NCBI RefSeq assembly: GCF_016097555.1
Contig: NC_054703.1
Coordinates: 34,778,730-34,842,729 of the forward strand
Reading direction: 5' to 3'
DNA length: 64,000 bases
Source of the DNA: Gigantopelta aegis
Taxonomy: Eukaryota > Mollusca > Gastropoda > Neomphalida > Peltospiridae
Shown: positions 1 through 12,159 of the stretch, one piece after another
Numbering within the stretch: the stretch's first letter is position 1
How the letters are laid out: every line of letters begins with the position of its first letter
Made by a program: the position numbers and the translations under genes
The notes under the pieces: generated by a model
The model's input: only the letters and a program-made list of their open reading frames with translations
What the model was told of the DNA's origin: nothing
Database searches by the model: none

Positions 1-24
1 ATCAGAATTTAATGTGTGTTATGT

Positions 25-352
25 CGAAAGAAAGAAATGTTTTATTTAACGACGCACTCAACACATTTTATTTACGGTTATATGGGCGTCAGACATGGTT
101 AAGGTCCACACAGATATATAGAGAAGAAACCCGCTGCCGCCACTGCATGGGCTACTCTTTTCGATTAGCAGCAAGGGATCTTTTATATGCATCATCCCAC
201 AGACAGGGTAGTACATACCACGGCCTTTGTTACACCAGTTGTGGAGCATTGGCTGGAACGAGAAATAACCCAACGGGGCCACCGACGGGGATCGATCCTA
301 AACCGACCGCTCATCAAGCGAGCGCTTTACCACTGGGCTACGTCCCGCCCCT
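25..352 (-). mobile_element. SINE-B (B1 tail), near full length
   Basis: Minus-strand copy running from the tRNA-like head at the right ('gggcgggacgtagcccagtg' type, with pol III A and B box) to the 3' tail 'gtcgttaaataaaacatt' at the left. It is the same family as many copies in this window. Confidence 0.85.
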
Positions 353-438
353 GTGTTATGTCGATACCATTTCATTTGTAATCATTGATGTGATGCCTTG
401 GCTGGGATTTGAACCTATAGCCTTTGTCATATTATACA

Positions 439-751
439 GGGGCGGGATTTAGCTCAGTCGGTTGAGTGCTCGCTTGAAGTGTTTGCGTCGCAGGATCGAA
501 CAACCTCGGTGGATCCATTCAGCTGATGGGTTTTTTCTCGTTGCAACCAGTGCACCACAACTGGACAAAGGCTGTGGTATGTGCTTTCCTGTCTGTGGGA
601 AAGTGCATATAAAAGATCCTTTGCTTCATTAGGAAAAATGTAGCGGGTTTCCTCTGATGACTACGAATCAGAATGACCAAATGTTTGTCATTCAATAGCC
701 GATGATTAATTAATTAATGTGTTCCAGTAGTGCCGTTAAACAAAGCAAACT
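439..751 (+). mobile_element. SINE-B variant with tRNA-like head and B2 tail
   Basis: The head 'gcgggatttagctcagtcgg' has a perfect pol III A box and a B-box-like 'ggatcgaacaacc'. The middle matches SINE-B. The end is of the B2 type: 'tagccgatgattaatt' then 'gccgttaaacaaa'. Confidence 0.8.
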
Positions 752-825
752 TCTTGTCATATTACACCGTTACTAGTTGGAATAAAGCTCGGCATATGAC
801 TAGAACATGCATTCGTGTACTTATG

Positions 826-1147
826 GGCGAGGCGTAGTCCAGTGGTACAGCGCTCGCGTGATGCGCGGTCGGTTTGGGATCGATCCCCGTCAGTGGGCCC
901 ATTGCGCTATTTCTCGCTCCAGCCAGTGCACCACGGCTGGTACATCAAAGGCCGTGGTATGTGCTATCCTGTCTATGGGATGGTGCATATAAAAGATCCC
1001 TTGCTGCTAATCAAAAAGAGTAGCCTATGAAGTGGCGACAGCGGGTTTCCTCTCTCAATATCTGTGTGATCCTTAACCATATGTCTCACGCCATGTAACC
1101 GTAAATAAAATGTGTTGAGTGCGCCGTTAAATAAAACATGTCCTTCC
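826..1147 (+). mobile_element. SINE-B (B1), complete with 14-bp target duplication
   Basis: Full copy from 'ggcgaggcgtagtccagtgg' to '(ttcc)n'. Target duplications 'ttcgtgtacttatg' lie at 812-825 and 1148-1161, which proves retroposition and fixes both ends of the family. Confidence 0.92.
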
Positions 1148-1238
1148 TTCGTGTACTTATGGTCCTGACGGAATGAAACAAAAACTAATCGACTGCCAAG
1201 GAGGAATACTTTAGATTGTGACGTAACAAATGTTTTAA

Positions 1239-2715
1239 AGGGACAGACCCTAGTTTCAGCCCGTGAAAAGTAACACTACGTTTAGTTAAAGGGACAGACC
1301 CTAGTTTCAGCCCGTGAAAAGTAACACTACGTTTAGTTAAAGGGACAGACCCTAGTTTCAGCCCGTGAAAAGTAACACTACGTTTAGTTAAAGGGACAGA
1401 CCCTAGTTTCAGCCCGTGAAAAGTAACACTACGTTTAGTTAAAGGGACAGACCCTAGTTTCAGCCCGTGAAAAGTAACACTACGTTTAGTTAAAGGGACA
1501 GACCCTAGTTTCAGCCCGTGAAAAGTAACACTACGTTTAGTTAAAGGGACAGACCCTAGTTTCAGCCCGTGAAAAGTAACACTACGTTTAGTTAAAGGGA
1601 CAGACCCTAGTTTCAGCCCGTGAAAAGTAACACTACGTTTAGTTAAAGGGACAGACCCTAGTTTCAACCGGTGAAAAGTAACACTACGTTTAGTTAAAGG
1701 GACAGACCCTAGTTTCAACCGGTGAAAAGTAACACTACGTTTAGTTAAAGGGACAGACCCTAGTTTCAGCCCGTGAAAAGTAACACTACGTTTAGTTAAA
1801 GGGACAGACCCTAGTTTCAGCCCGTGAAAAGTAACAGTACGTTTAGTCAAAGGGACAGACCCTAGTTTCAGCCCGTGAAAATTAACACTAAGTTTAGTCA
1901 AAGGGACAGACCCTAGTTTCAACCCGTGAAAAGTAACACTACGTTTAGTCAAAGGGACAGACCCTAGTTTCAACCGGTGAAAAGTAACACTACGTTTAGT
2001 CAAAGGGACAGACCCTAGTTTCAGCCCGTGAAAAGTAACACTACGTTTAGTTATAGGGACAGACCCTAGTTTCAGCCCGTGAAAAGTAACACTACGTTTA
2101 GTTAAAGGGACAGACCCTAGTTTCAGCCCGTGAAAAGTAACACTACGTTTAGTTAAAGGGACAGACCCTAGTTTCAACCGGTGAAAAGTAACACTACGTT
2201 TAGTTAAAGGGACAGACCCTAGTTTCAGCCCGTGAAAAGTAACACTACGTTTAGTCAAAGGGACAGACCCTAGTTTCAGCCCGTGAAAAGTAACACTACG
2301 TTTAGTCAAAGGGACAGACCCTAGTTTCAGCCCGTGAAAATTAACACTAAGTTTAGTCAAAGGGACAGACCCTAGTTTCAACCCGTGAAAAGTAACACTA
2401 CGTTTAGTCAAAGGGACAGACCCTAGTTTCAACCGGTGAAAAGTAACACTACGTTTAGTCAAAGGGACAGACCCTAGTTTCAACCCGTGAAAATTAACAC
2501 TAAGTTTAGTGAAAGGGACAGACCCTAGTTTCAGCCCGTGAAAAGTAACACTACGTTTAGTCAAAGGGACAGACCCTAGTTTCAGCCCGTGAAAAGTAAC
2601 ACTACGTTTAGTTAAAGGGACAGACCCTAGTTTCAGCCCGTGAAAAGTAACACTACGTTTAGTTAAAGGGACAGACCCTAGTTTCAGCCCGTGAAAAGTA
2701 ACACTACGTTTAGTT
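1239..2715. repeat. 51-bp minisatellite, about 29 units
   Basis: Tandem unit of 51 bp, aaagggacagaccctagttt + cagcccgtgaaaagtaacac + tacgtttagtt, nearly identical across units. Two variants alternate (cagcccgtg, caaccggtg), and a tcaaag/ttaaag switch forms blocks. Because 51 is a multiple of 3, the minus strand is open for 546 codons of a 17-residue repeat; this is not taken as a gene. Confidence 0.95.
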
Positions 2716-3043
2716 AATCTACAACCTGTAACATATTTGGATAAAGTTACAACATAGTGAAACATGAGTCTGTGACTTTGAAATGGTGAAATACCCTCTA
2801 AAAATAGACTAAACCTCGACTCCATAACTGTTACATCTCAGACGCACGTGCGTTTTAAAAAAAAAAATGAGAAATGCATTTTGTAATATTAAAAACACCA
2901 GGATGACCAAAGACACTTCGAATGTACGGAAATGAGCAATATAAACAATAAAATCTAACTAAAGTATGATTTCAGTTACCAAAAAAGGGCTTTAATAGTA
3001 ACAAAAATATGCCTTAGTGTTTTAAAAACCAGGGTATGTCCCT
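1239..3043. mobile_element. TTAA-flanked MITE, family F, with internal satellite expansion
   Basis: TTAA at 1235-1238 and 3044-3047 flanks an element whose ends are inverted copies: AGGGACAGACCCTAGTTT at the left and the complement of AGGGACATACCCTGGTTT at the right. TTAA duplication is typical of piggyBac or Kolobok non-autonomous elements. The left end has been amplified into a 51-bp array; the body (2716-3043) is ordinary. Confidence 0.75.
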
Positions 3044-3065
3044 TTAATTGTGCCTTTCTTTCAGC

Positions 3066-3462
3066 CACCGGTCTCGGTGGCGTCGTGGTTAGGCCATCGT
3101 CCTATAGGCTGGTAGGTACTGGGTTCGGATCCCTGTCGAGGCATGGGATTTTTAATCCAGATACGGACTCCAAACCATGAGTGAGTGTTCCGCAAGGCTC
3201 AATGGGTAGGTGTAAACCACTTGCACCGACCAGTGATCCATAACTGGTTGAACAGAGACCATGGTTTGTGCTATCCTGCCTGTGGGAAGCGCAAATAAAA
3301 GATCCCTTGTTGCCTGTCGTAAAAGAGTAGCCTATGTGGCGACAGCGGGTTTCCTTTAAAAACAGTGTCAGAATGGCCATATGTTTGACGTCCAAAAGCC
3401 GATGATAAGATAAAAAAAATCAATGTGCTCTAGTGGCGTCGTTAAATAACAAAAACTTTACT
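3066..3462 (+). mobile_element. SINE-A, full length
   Basis: The head 'ctcggtggcgtcgtggttag' has a pol III A-box-like start, with B-box 'gggttcggatccc'. It shares the central 'aaaagatcccttg' and 'gcgacagcgggtttcct' domain with SINE-B and ends 'gtggcgtcgttaaataa'. Confidence 0.85.
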
Positions 3463-3945
3463 CCTTTTTTTTTTCATCGCTACCAGAATCTGTAATGTTC
3501 AAATCGGTTACTATATTATTCACTTCCCCACTCGATAGTAAAACAATAATGATTAATATTTGTACCCAATGCATGCTGTCGACATAGATCTGTGAAACCA
3601 ATCTGCAGCCTTTATTCAACTGCTAGACAATACCCTTTATATGTGCATGACTTTGACAGCGGCGCTCAATCTATCTTGATAGACTCGTATCGTAAATTCT
3701 AATGTAAATACTGGGTTCGTTTAAGGTCGTCAGTCTTTCTAAAACAGTTTTTCCAGTTTGTAGGTTAGTACCAGATTAAACGCTTAGCATTGGGGTATCA
3801 CATCACCATTCTCTGTGTCATTATTTTGTGTAAAGATACAAGCGCGGGCATGGGAGTGGGGGAGGGGTCGAGTGGGTCTGGACTAAGCTTCTTGCGTTAT
3901 TTTTCTTGCACACAAACACTTATTTGTAAGTACATTTATCGCTAA
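3463..3945. other. No gene or repeat recognised
   Basis: Unique-looking sequence without a convincing open frame, RNA or repeat. Confidence 0.5.
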
Positions 3946-3950
3946 TACAG

Positions 3951-4105
3951 GGGTGGAATTTAGTTTAGTCGTTTAGTCATCGCGTCGCAGGATAGAACCA
4001 CCTCGGTGGATTCATTCAACTGATTGGGTTTTTTTCTCGTTCCAACCAATGAACCACAACTCGTCAAATGCCGTGGTGTGTGCTTTCCCGTCTGTGGGAC
4101 CAACA
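3951..4105 (+). mobile_element. SINE-B head fragment, old
   Basis: Diverged 5' half of the tRNA-headed SINE ('ggggtggaatttagtttagt' to 'tttcccgtctgtggga'). The 3' half is missing. Confidence 0.65.
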
Positions 4106-4329
4106 CCCTTACACATCAGGAAGTTAACTGTGTGACTGACAGTCCATCTCATTACACATTACGTCTTTATTTTATACAGCCATAAGTTCTCTAGTAGACA
4201 TACGCGCACGAGACATGGAACTGTGTGGGGTGGTGGGGTGGTGGGGTGGAGGGTGTTACAAGTGAAGTAACTCCCCCTCTAGTGCTGTAGCAAATCTTCA
4301 AATTCAGGCAAAAAAGACAATACTATTCA

Positions 4330-4562
4330 TTCATTCATTTCAACTTATTTTCGTGCTTATATCCAATTAAGGTTCAAGCACGTTATCCTGGGTACACACA
4401 CAGCTCAGCTATATTGGCGGTTCGTCTAGGACAGTGAGTTAGTTGTTAGTGGTTAGTGAGAGAGAAGTCGGTATACTGGTCTTACACCTACCCAGTGAGT
4501 CGGTACGGGGAGGCGAACCCAGTACCTACTAGTCATAACCACTACACCACCAAGTCCAACAC
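4330..4562 (-). mobile_element. SINE-C
   Basis: Minus-strand copy of a third tRNA-headed family, recognised by 'cgtgcttatatccaattaag' at the 3' end and 'ttagtggttagtgagagaga' inside. The head is diverged. Confidence 0.75.
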
Positions 4563-4633
4563 CAACTTAAGCAAAACAAGTTAATCAGTCGATTTTTATG
4601 TTTCGGTTCAATTATGCAGCAAACATTTTACGT

Positions 4634-4955
4634 TAAAGCTGTCCCTACACGTTCTAACAAAATGAGCTGGTTTGAAACCTGTACACCATGTTTTTTTCAT
4701 CATTCTACCTACAATATACAATGTAAGTTGTCATCTATGGAAAAAGTAAGTAGCGATTCGTTGCAGCTCTATATATAGCTCTTTGGTAGTAATGCTAATA
4801 TGAATAAATGTTGTTATCCAGATTCGGACATTTTTGTTTAATTATGGCAAAAATCACCCTGCCACCTCCCAAACATCGGAGCCCATACATCTAGGGTAGT
4901 AGTGAATTAAATGTTGTCTAAAATACCAGGTATTCCCTAAAAAAAAATTTGTAGT

Positions 4956-5043
<88 letters not shown>

Positions 5044-5725
5044 TCAACTACTCAACAACGAAAGTTTAGCAAATATCTTTTATGACGTCTAAATTTGTCA
5101 TGATTGAATAAACTTAAAAAAAACCCAGGTCCTGCTGTTGTGTTAAGGCAAAGGTTGATGAGTTTATGTTGTTTGTAAATGGTAAACATCTCAGATGTTA
5201 TTTTTAACCGGCCCCGGTGATGTCGTCGTTAAGCCTTATGTCCATCAATATAAAGCTATTCCTACACGTTCTAACAAAATGAGCTGGTTTGAAACCTGTA
5301 CACCATGTTTTTTTCATCATTCTACCTGCAATATACAATGTAAGTTGTCATCTATGTAAAAAGTAAGTAGCGATTCGTTGCAGCTCTATATATAGCTGTT
5401 TGGTAGTAATGCTAATATGAATAAATGTTGTTATCCAGATTCGGACATTTTTGTTTAATTATGGCAAAAATCACCCTGCCACCTCCCAAACATCGGAGCC
5501 CATACATCTAGGGTAGTAGTGAATTAAATGTTGTCTAAAATACCAGGTATTCCCTAATTTTTTTTTTTTAGTAGATATATATATATATATACTCAACAAC
5601 GAAAGTTTAGCAAATATCTTTTATGACGTCTAAATTTGTCATGATTGAATAAACTTAAAAAACCCCAGGTCCTCCTGTTGTGTTAAGGCAAAGGTTGATG
5701 AGTTTATGTTGTTTGTAAATGGTAA
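4634..5725. repeat. Direct duplication of a ~460-bp block around (TA)n
   Basis: The block starting 'agctgtccctacacgttcta' (4636) recurs from about 5250 with few differences, including the (TA)n tract (4958-5040; only a few units in copy 2). A SINE-C head remnant (5211-5245) sits between them. A reversed piece of the block end lies at 5800-5835. Confidence 0.85.
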
Positions 5726-5861
5726 ACATTTCAGATGTGAATACTAATTAATAAAAATAGGTTAATTTATAAATGTTATGCCATTTCTTTTAACATTAGC
5801 TAAACTTTCGTTGTTGAGTATATATATATATATAATTCACACATATTTTTAAAGCTATCTT

Positions 5862-6507
5862 TAGAAGTAGATTGGCTTCTGTGGTATTTAAATAATGTAG
5901 TGAAATTATTTGTTATTTTTATTAATTTCACTAGATTATTTAAATATCACAGAAGCCAATCTACTTGTAATTATTTGTTATTTTTATTAATTTCACTACA
6001 TTATTTAAATATCACAGAAGCCAATCTACTTGTAATTATTTGTTATTTTTATTAATTTCATTAGATTATTTAAATATCACAGAAGCCAATCTACTTGTAA
6101 TTATTTGTTATTTTTATTAATTTCATTAGATTATTTAAATATCACAGAAGCCAATCTACTTGTAATTATTTGTTATTTTTATTAATTTCATTAGATTATT
6201 TAAATATCACAGAAGCCAATCTACTTGTAATTATTTGTTATTTTTATTAATTTCATTAGATTATTTAAATATCACAGAAGCCAATCTACTTGTAATTATT
6301 TGTTATTTTTATTAATTTCATTAGATTATTTAAATATCACAGAAGCCAATCTACTTGTAATTATTTGTTATTTTTATTAATTTCATTAGATTATTTAAAT
6401 ATCACAGAAGCCAATCTACTTGTAATTATTTGTTATTTTTATTAATTTCATTAGATTATTTAAATATCACAGAAGCCAATCTACTTGTAATTATTTGTTA
6501 TTTTTAT
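5862..6507. repeat. 65-bp minisatellite grown from a foldback element
   Basis: About nine tandem copies of a 65-bp unit containing 'cacagaagccaatctacttg'. The left edge (5862-5900) is the reverse complement of the unit ('agtagattggcttctgtggt'), so the array extends one arm of a palindrome. Confidence 0.9.
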
Positions 6508-7025
6508 CCGGCCCCGGTGGTGTAACGTTAAACCTTATGTCCACCAATATATACCTATATCTTTAGAATTAGAATTATTACTATAACACGATAATGTTTA
6601 TAATGCACATATATATGTACATCCCACCACTATTACTAGTATACTATGTTAATTTTCAATTAATTCTTAAATCACTCTGCACCTGTATTTGTATATTTGT
6701 ATATATACCGTGATTATATATGTATGTATTTATGCTGATAAGTTGTTTTTTTAACTTAAGGCAAATAAAGAACTTGAACTTCATAAGGCTGGTAGGTACA
6801 GGGTTCGCAGCCCGGTACCAGCACCCACCCAGAGCGAGTTTTAACGACTCAATGAGCAGGTGTAAGACAGCTACACCCTCTTAGTTTTATCTCTTACTAC
6901 CCACTAACCACTAACAAACTAACCCACTGTCCTGGACAGACAGCCTAGATATTTGAGATGTGTGTGCCCAGGACAGCGTGCTTGAACCTTAATTGGATAT
7001 AAGCACGAAAATAAGTTGAAATGAA
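6508..7025 (+). mobile_element. SINE-C interrupted by a LINE-tail-like insertion
   Basis: The head (6508-6550, 'ccggccccggtggtgtaacg') and body (6780-7025, 'aggctggtaggtacagggtt' to 'cacgaaaataagttgaaatg') are separated by ~230 bp. That insert ends 'caaataaagaacttgaactt', a typical LINE 3' end. Confidence 0.65.
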
Positions 7026-7320
7026 ATGAATGAAATGTTATTTTTATTGCTAAATAATAACTGTTCATGTAGTAGGCGGCTACTAATATCTGTTAAAATA
7101 CGACATGAGGTTGTAGATAACTCCAACTTTGTTTTCTCGTTGAGAATGGCCAATACAGCACAAATCCCCTTGTTTTCTTCGAGATACAATTGGAATTTTG
7201 AGTAAAAGTCAGTATCTATCTGTGATATTTGTATTTTTGCACAGTTCTTCGTACTGTTTTTATATAAAACTTGAATTTTTATACTGATGTTGACCATCAC
7301 ATTGTTTTTCCATTACCACG
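7026..7320. other. AT-rich stretch, no gene recognised
   Basis: A minus-strand open frame of ~100 codons overlaps the SINE-C end and shows no recognisable domain. It is not called as a gene. Confidence 0.4.
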
Positions 7321-7382
7321 GTTTGACACCCAATAGCCGATGTATTTTCCGTGCTGGGGTGTTGTTAAACATTCATTCCAAC
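7320..7382 (+). mobile_element. SINE-D 3' tail fragment
   Basis: 'caatagccgatgtattttcc' then 'gtgctggggtgttgttaaac' then 'attcattcc'. The same tail occurs at 45306-45360 and 54474-54540. Confidence 0.65.
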
Positions 7383-7435
7383 TTTTGTTTTAGTCAAACT
7401 AACTTTGTTTGTTTGGTATTGTTGTTGCTAGTTTG

Positions 7436-7870
<435 letters not shown>

Positions 7871-8400
7871 CATGTCAGTTAACAAGTAACTGTGGTTCCT
7901 AAAAAAAGCAGTCAGTTTATCGACACCACTAGGCTGCTGGATATGAAACAGTTTTGTAATTTTCACTCGTAAAGACGTAGTTCTAATAATAAATAATCTC
8001 TGTTCGCCGAATTAATGTCACAATGGTTATGGACTCAAGATACTTATCAGTCGTTTTAACTGACTTTGCTAGCAACAGTATGAAAACGTGTCCTAGATAT
8101 ACAGGCGCTGCTCCAATTACTTATGAACACATTTAATGTGTGTCAGATCGACTGTGTGTTTCGATTGCTGGGTGAAAGTTATCTTTACCACACTTTACAT
8201 GTGTGGCTCATTTATTTCAATTTTATTTTACCGTTATATTTTGAAAACCTTCAGATACGTACCAAGGGGAAACAAAACCTTAGTGTGTACTTTTAAATAC
8301 TTATCAGTGTAAATGAAGTGCATTGTACATTGTGATTGATAAAGGGAGGAAATATATCCAAGAAAAATTGTACCTGTCTCGATAAATTTTATTTCTTTTA
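7871..8400. other. No gene recognised
   Basis: AT-rich, with no convincing frame, RNA or known repeat. Confidence 0.45.
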
Positions 8401-8404
8401 TTGT

Positions 8405-8557
8405 TGTCAGGGGCGTAGCGTGATCTGGACCTGGGGTGGGGGTGGGGGTTCGAATATGAACCAAGTGGACCTTTTTTTATTTTGTTTTTGCACCACCAGA
8501 AACTCCATATGTATAAACCTGTATGTTTTAGTTTTGAAAGCGGACCATTTGCTTCAG

Positions 8558-8592
<35 letters not shown>

Positions 8593-8640
8593 CGTCCGAA
8601 CCCCCCCGAACCCCCCTAGCCTAAGCCCCAACTTGTTCTG
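8405..8640. repeat. Dispersed repeat with long G run
   Basis: Begins 'caggggcgtagcgtgatctg' and carries a ~30-base G tract (8561-8590) followed by 'ttcgtccgaaccccccc'. Related poly-C/G pieces occur at 20575-20690, 23255-23372 and 43995-44075. Confidence 0.6.
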
Positions 8641-8904
8641 TTTTATGATATTCTTCATTGTGAATGCTGTTGTTACTAATGTTAATTGTGTGGGAAAGAT
8701 AATAGCTTAGTTGTAGAGGTTTCAATGTACCAACTCAATTCCTATCGCCGATAATGTTAACATTTACTAATAAAACTGATATAATCGGCGTGTTAACACA
8801 CCCATAGAGTACACTAATAAAAAGTGTGGCACCTTACATTTAATATACCTGCAAGAAAATGGGTGTCACATACCATTTAAGAGATTTGATAAATATTTTT
8901 ATTA

Positions 8905-9264
8905 GCATTGTTAAGATGTTATCGACTAACAGAGACTTTTTAACGACTGTAATTACATATCAAATATATTTTTCTGCATAAAATATGAGTGGCTGTATAT
9001 TAAACGTATTTCTGATCGTTCTAATATTTGTACTAGGTTAAATTTCATTTTATTTCCTGAAATATTTGTTTTCGTACGTACAAAATTATTGGAAGACAAA
9101 ATCCAGTTTGGGCTTCTTACAAATTTAAAGACGACCAGAAACACATTGAATATACAGACACTGATATTCTAAACACGAAAATCTATTTAATATCTAAGTT
9201 TAATCGTATAAGCATTTTATTAGTCGAAAACATCTTACAATGCAGCAAACTTAGGAATGTCCCA
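8905..9264. mobile_element. TTAA MITE, family G, left-truncated
   Basis: The right end 'gcagcaaacttaggaatgtc' abuts TTAA at 9265. The interior contains an inverted pair ('gtttctgatcgttctaatat' type and 'acgaccagaaacacattgaa'). The same family is at 50105-50392. Confidence 0.6.
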
Positions 9265-9272
9265 TTAATATC

Positions 9273-9775
9273 GCAGTTCTATTTTGGGGGGACCCTGCAC
9301 TGGTTTTAACCTTTTGTGTATACTGCATATAAACTGTACACACATAAAGTGCATTTATTTATTTGTTTATTGACAATAGATAATACTTTTTGCACAAATA
9401 AACAATGTCACATATTACTACTTTTTGTTCCGTAAATATTCGAACTTTGACACGGAACTTTCTTATTTAATACAATGCATCCTATAGAAGGGCGGAATCT
9501 AAGCTTGTCGCTAATCCACACCTGGGATGCTTGGGGTTGCACACCACCATTTATTACTTCATGCAACTGAATATAATTTCTATGTCGGAACTTATTCTGT
9601 GAAAACTACAATTATATCTAGAGCGCTATATGACTGCTAGTTTTACGGAGTACTTTTCTTTGATAACTACCTTGCAAAAAAAATTCAAGAAAAGTGGATC
9701 ACGAAGATTTTCAGTTAGAACACCTCCTCAGTTTATTGTTATAGAAGTGACAGGATAGCACTTGTAACTAACTTC
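9273..9775. other. No gene recognised
   Basis: AT-rich unique-looking sequence with nothing supported. Confidence 0.4.
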
Positions 9776-9779
9776 AACC

Positions 9780-9870
9780 CCTGACGCCATATAACGGTAA
9801 ATAAAGTGTGTTGAGTGCGTTGTTTAAATACAACTTTTCCTTCCTTCCTTCCTTCCTTCCTTCCTTCCTA
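9780..9870 (+). mobile_element. SINE-B1 3' end fragment
   Basis: 'gacgccatataacggtaaat' through 'tgttgagtgcg' to (ttcc)n; 5' truncated. Confidence 0.8.
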
Positions 9871-9964
9871 ACTTCTACCCAATGGGTATTTAAATATACA
9901 GACGTCAACATTGTAATCATAATAGAAAGACGTTTCACTATTTTGTATTAGTCCTTTAATGAAG

Positions 9965-10262
9965 AACTGGGGACAGTGGTAAAGCTCTCGCTTGATGCAC
10001 TGTCGGTTTAGGATCGATCCCCGTCGGTGGACCTATTGGGCTATTTCTCCAGCCAATGCACCACGACTGGTATATCAAAGGCCGTGGTATGTGCTGTAAA
10101 AGTATGGCCTGTGGGAAAGTGCATATAAAAGATCCCTTGCTCAACTAGAAAAAATGTAGCGGGTTTCCTCTGATGACTACTTGTTAGAATTACGAAATGT
10201 TTCACATCCAATAGCTGATGATTAATTAATCAATGTGCTCTAGTGGTGTCGTTAAACAAAAC
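9965..10262 (+). mobile_element. SINE-B with B2 tail
   Basis: Head 'ctggggacagtggtaaagct', B-box 'gatcgatcccc', tail 'gtgctctagtggtgtcgtta'. A near full-length copy. Confidence 0.82.
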
Positions 10263-10397
10263 AAACTTCAACCGAATGGGTTATTTAAATATGCAGCGGT
10301 CAACCTTGTAATCATAAAAGAAAGATGTCTAGAGGCGTTTCAGCATTTGGTATTAGTCCTTTAATGAATAACTGTTTCCCAAACATGGCTTTATTAA

Positions 10398-11169
10398 AGC
10401 CGCACACCCTAGTTCCATCCAGCGAAAATAAATTATAATTTGGTTAATCTACAAACCTGTAACACACTTAGATCACGTTTTTATCAAATGGAGTGAAAAA
10501 GCAGGTTAAATACCATGGGAATCCCCATGTCCCAATTGCTTGAAATAATTTTGAAAGTTAGTATTCTGATGTCACGACAAATTTCACAGAGTGCGTACAG
10601 ACTTGGGGTGCGTTCTTTTCACCTCTCCTGGACATGTTCCAACTGTTCTGTCCTGGTTGTATCCCCTTTCTAGATATCGTAAGACTTAGCAAAATTATTG
10701 GTTTTATGGGTTTATAACGTTTTGTATTGAGGCACTTACTTGTCTGAACTTTATTGTTACTGAACATGTTCACGAACTGTGAAGAAAAATCTCACAAATG
10801 AACAACAACAAATCGGATGTTGATTGCGCGAACCGTGCACGAGAAAACAAACCGAACCAAAATGATAACGGTCACGTGGTATACCAACATCTGTGACGTT
10901 TACACAGGAAGATTCCCTCTAAAAATAGATTGGACCTCGCTTGCTTAACGGTTTTTTCTCGACAGTACGTCTTCTGAAAAAATGTAAAAAATGCATTTCG
11001 TGGTTTTACAAACATCAGGATTACCAAAAAGCACTTCAGGTGAATGGAAATGTGAATTCTAAATAATAAAATGTAAGTAAAGTGCAATTTTATTTGTGAA
11101 AAATGGGGTTTAATAGCGAAAAACAACGCCGTAATGGTTAACAAATAGCCGTAACTAGGGTGTGTCCCT
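10398..11169. mobile_element. TTAA MITE, family F, with one copy of the 51-bp end
   Basis: TTAA at 10394-10397 and 11170-11173. The ends are 'agccgcacaccctagttcca' and the complement of 'agggacacaccctagttacg'. It carries a single terminal unit, unlike the copy at 1239. An extra ~330 bp (about 10540-10870) sits in the middle. Confidence 0.65.
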
Positions 11170-11215
11170 TTAAAGGGACTGTCCTCAATTTGTCGTCATT
11201 GTTAAGGCTGATTAA

Positions 11216-11530
11216 AGGGACAGACCCTAGTTTTTAAACACTACGACGTATTTTTCACTATTAAAGCCGTTTCTAATCATTTAAATTAGGAGTACTTACA
11301 TTTTATTATTTAGAATATTCATTTGCATACACCTGAAGTGGTTTTGGTCACCCAAAATGCATTTTTTATAATTCTAAAAACGCACGTTTGTCTGAGAAGT
11401 AATAGTTATCGAGACAGGCTCTAGTCTATATTTAGATGATATTTTCAGCTTTAAAAACCATAAACTTCAGCTTCTCTCTGTTATAGCCGTATCCAAATGT
11501 GTTGCAGGTTTGTAGATTAAAGGCCCCCCA
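11216..11530. mobile_element. TTAA MITE, family F, opposite orientation, truncated
   Basis: Starts TTAA + AGGGACAGACCCTAGTTT at 11212 and runs through 'gtatttttcactattaaagc' to 'ttgcaggtttgtagatta'. It is then lost in a C-rich stretch. A similar short start is at 11174. Confidence 0.6.
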
Positions 11531-11583
11531 CCCACACACCCCACCCCACCCCACCCCGAAAAAAATACACAATGATGTTTTAA

Positions 11584-11917
11584 AGGCATACTGTCACGGA
11601 TTTAAGGACCTTATTTCTCTAAAAATGGATAATAAATAAAAATTACATTAATTGTTGGAAACCAAATCTAGCTATCGCATCACCTTAACTGAACCATGAT
11701 GGAGTGAAATCCATGTCATCCCTCTCGGCAATTTTAGATTTTGAATTATGGACCATTGCCATAATTCAATTATTTTTACAAAATGTCATTAATAAATGGA
11801 GTATGGTGGTTATGATGATGGCTGAATAAAGTACATTTAGGGACAAATCAAATTATATTTGTCAGGTAATACTTTGTTAGACCATTAAATAGGTCAGTGG
11901 TCTGTGACAATATGCCT
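11584..11917. mobile_element. TTAA MITE, family H, complete
   Basis: 334 bp with exact TTAA duplications at 11580-11583 and 11918-11921. The terminal inverted repeats AGGCATACTGTCAC and AGGCATATTGTCAC differ at one base. There is no coding capacity. The TTAA target indicates a piggyBac- or Kolobok-type transposase. Confidence 0.85.
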
Positions 11918-12159
11918 TTAACTAAACGTACACTCCAATTTCGCAGGCTACATATTAAAGACAAATGTCAACATAAATTATCAGTGGCTGTAAATCCAAC
12001 GTGTTTCTGATTGTACGTACAAAATGATTGGCGGTTTACAGACACTAGGACGACCAGAAACACATTGAATATACGAACATTGCTTTCATTTGTAGTCGTT
12101 AAAGTTACAGGATAATAATTAAATTTCTGTTACATCCATTACAATATAACGTCATCCGA

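Noticed and set aside
439-520. tRNA gene from a clear A box
   Set aside because: It is the head of a SINE; no acceptor stem pairing or mature 3' end.
1185-2825. 546-codon minus-strand open frame made of a 17-residue repeat
   Set aside because: It exists because the 51-bp satellite unit is a multiple of 3; it lies in a MITE and has no signal, domain or splice context.
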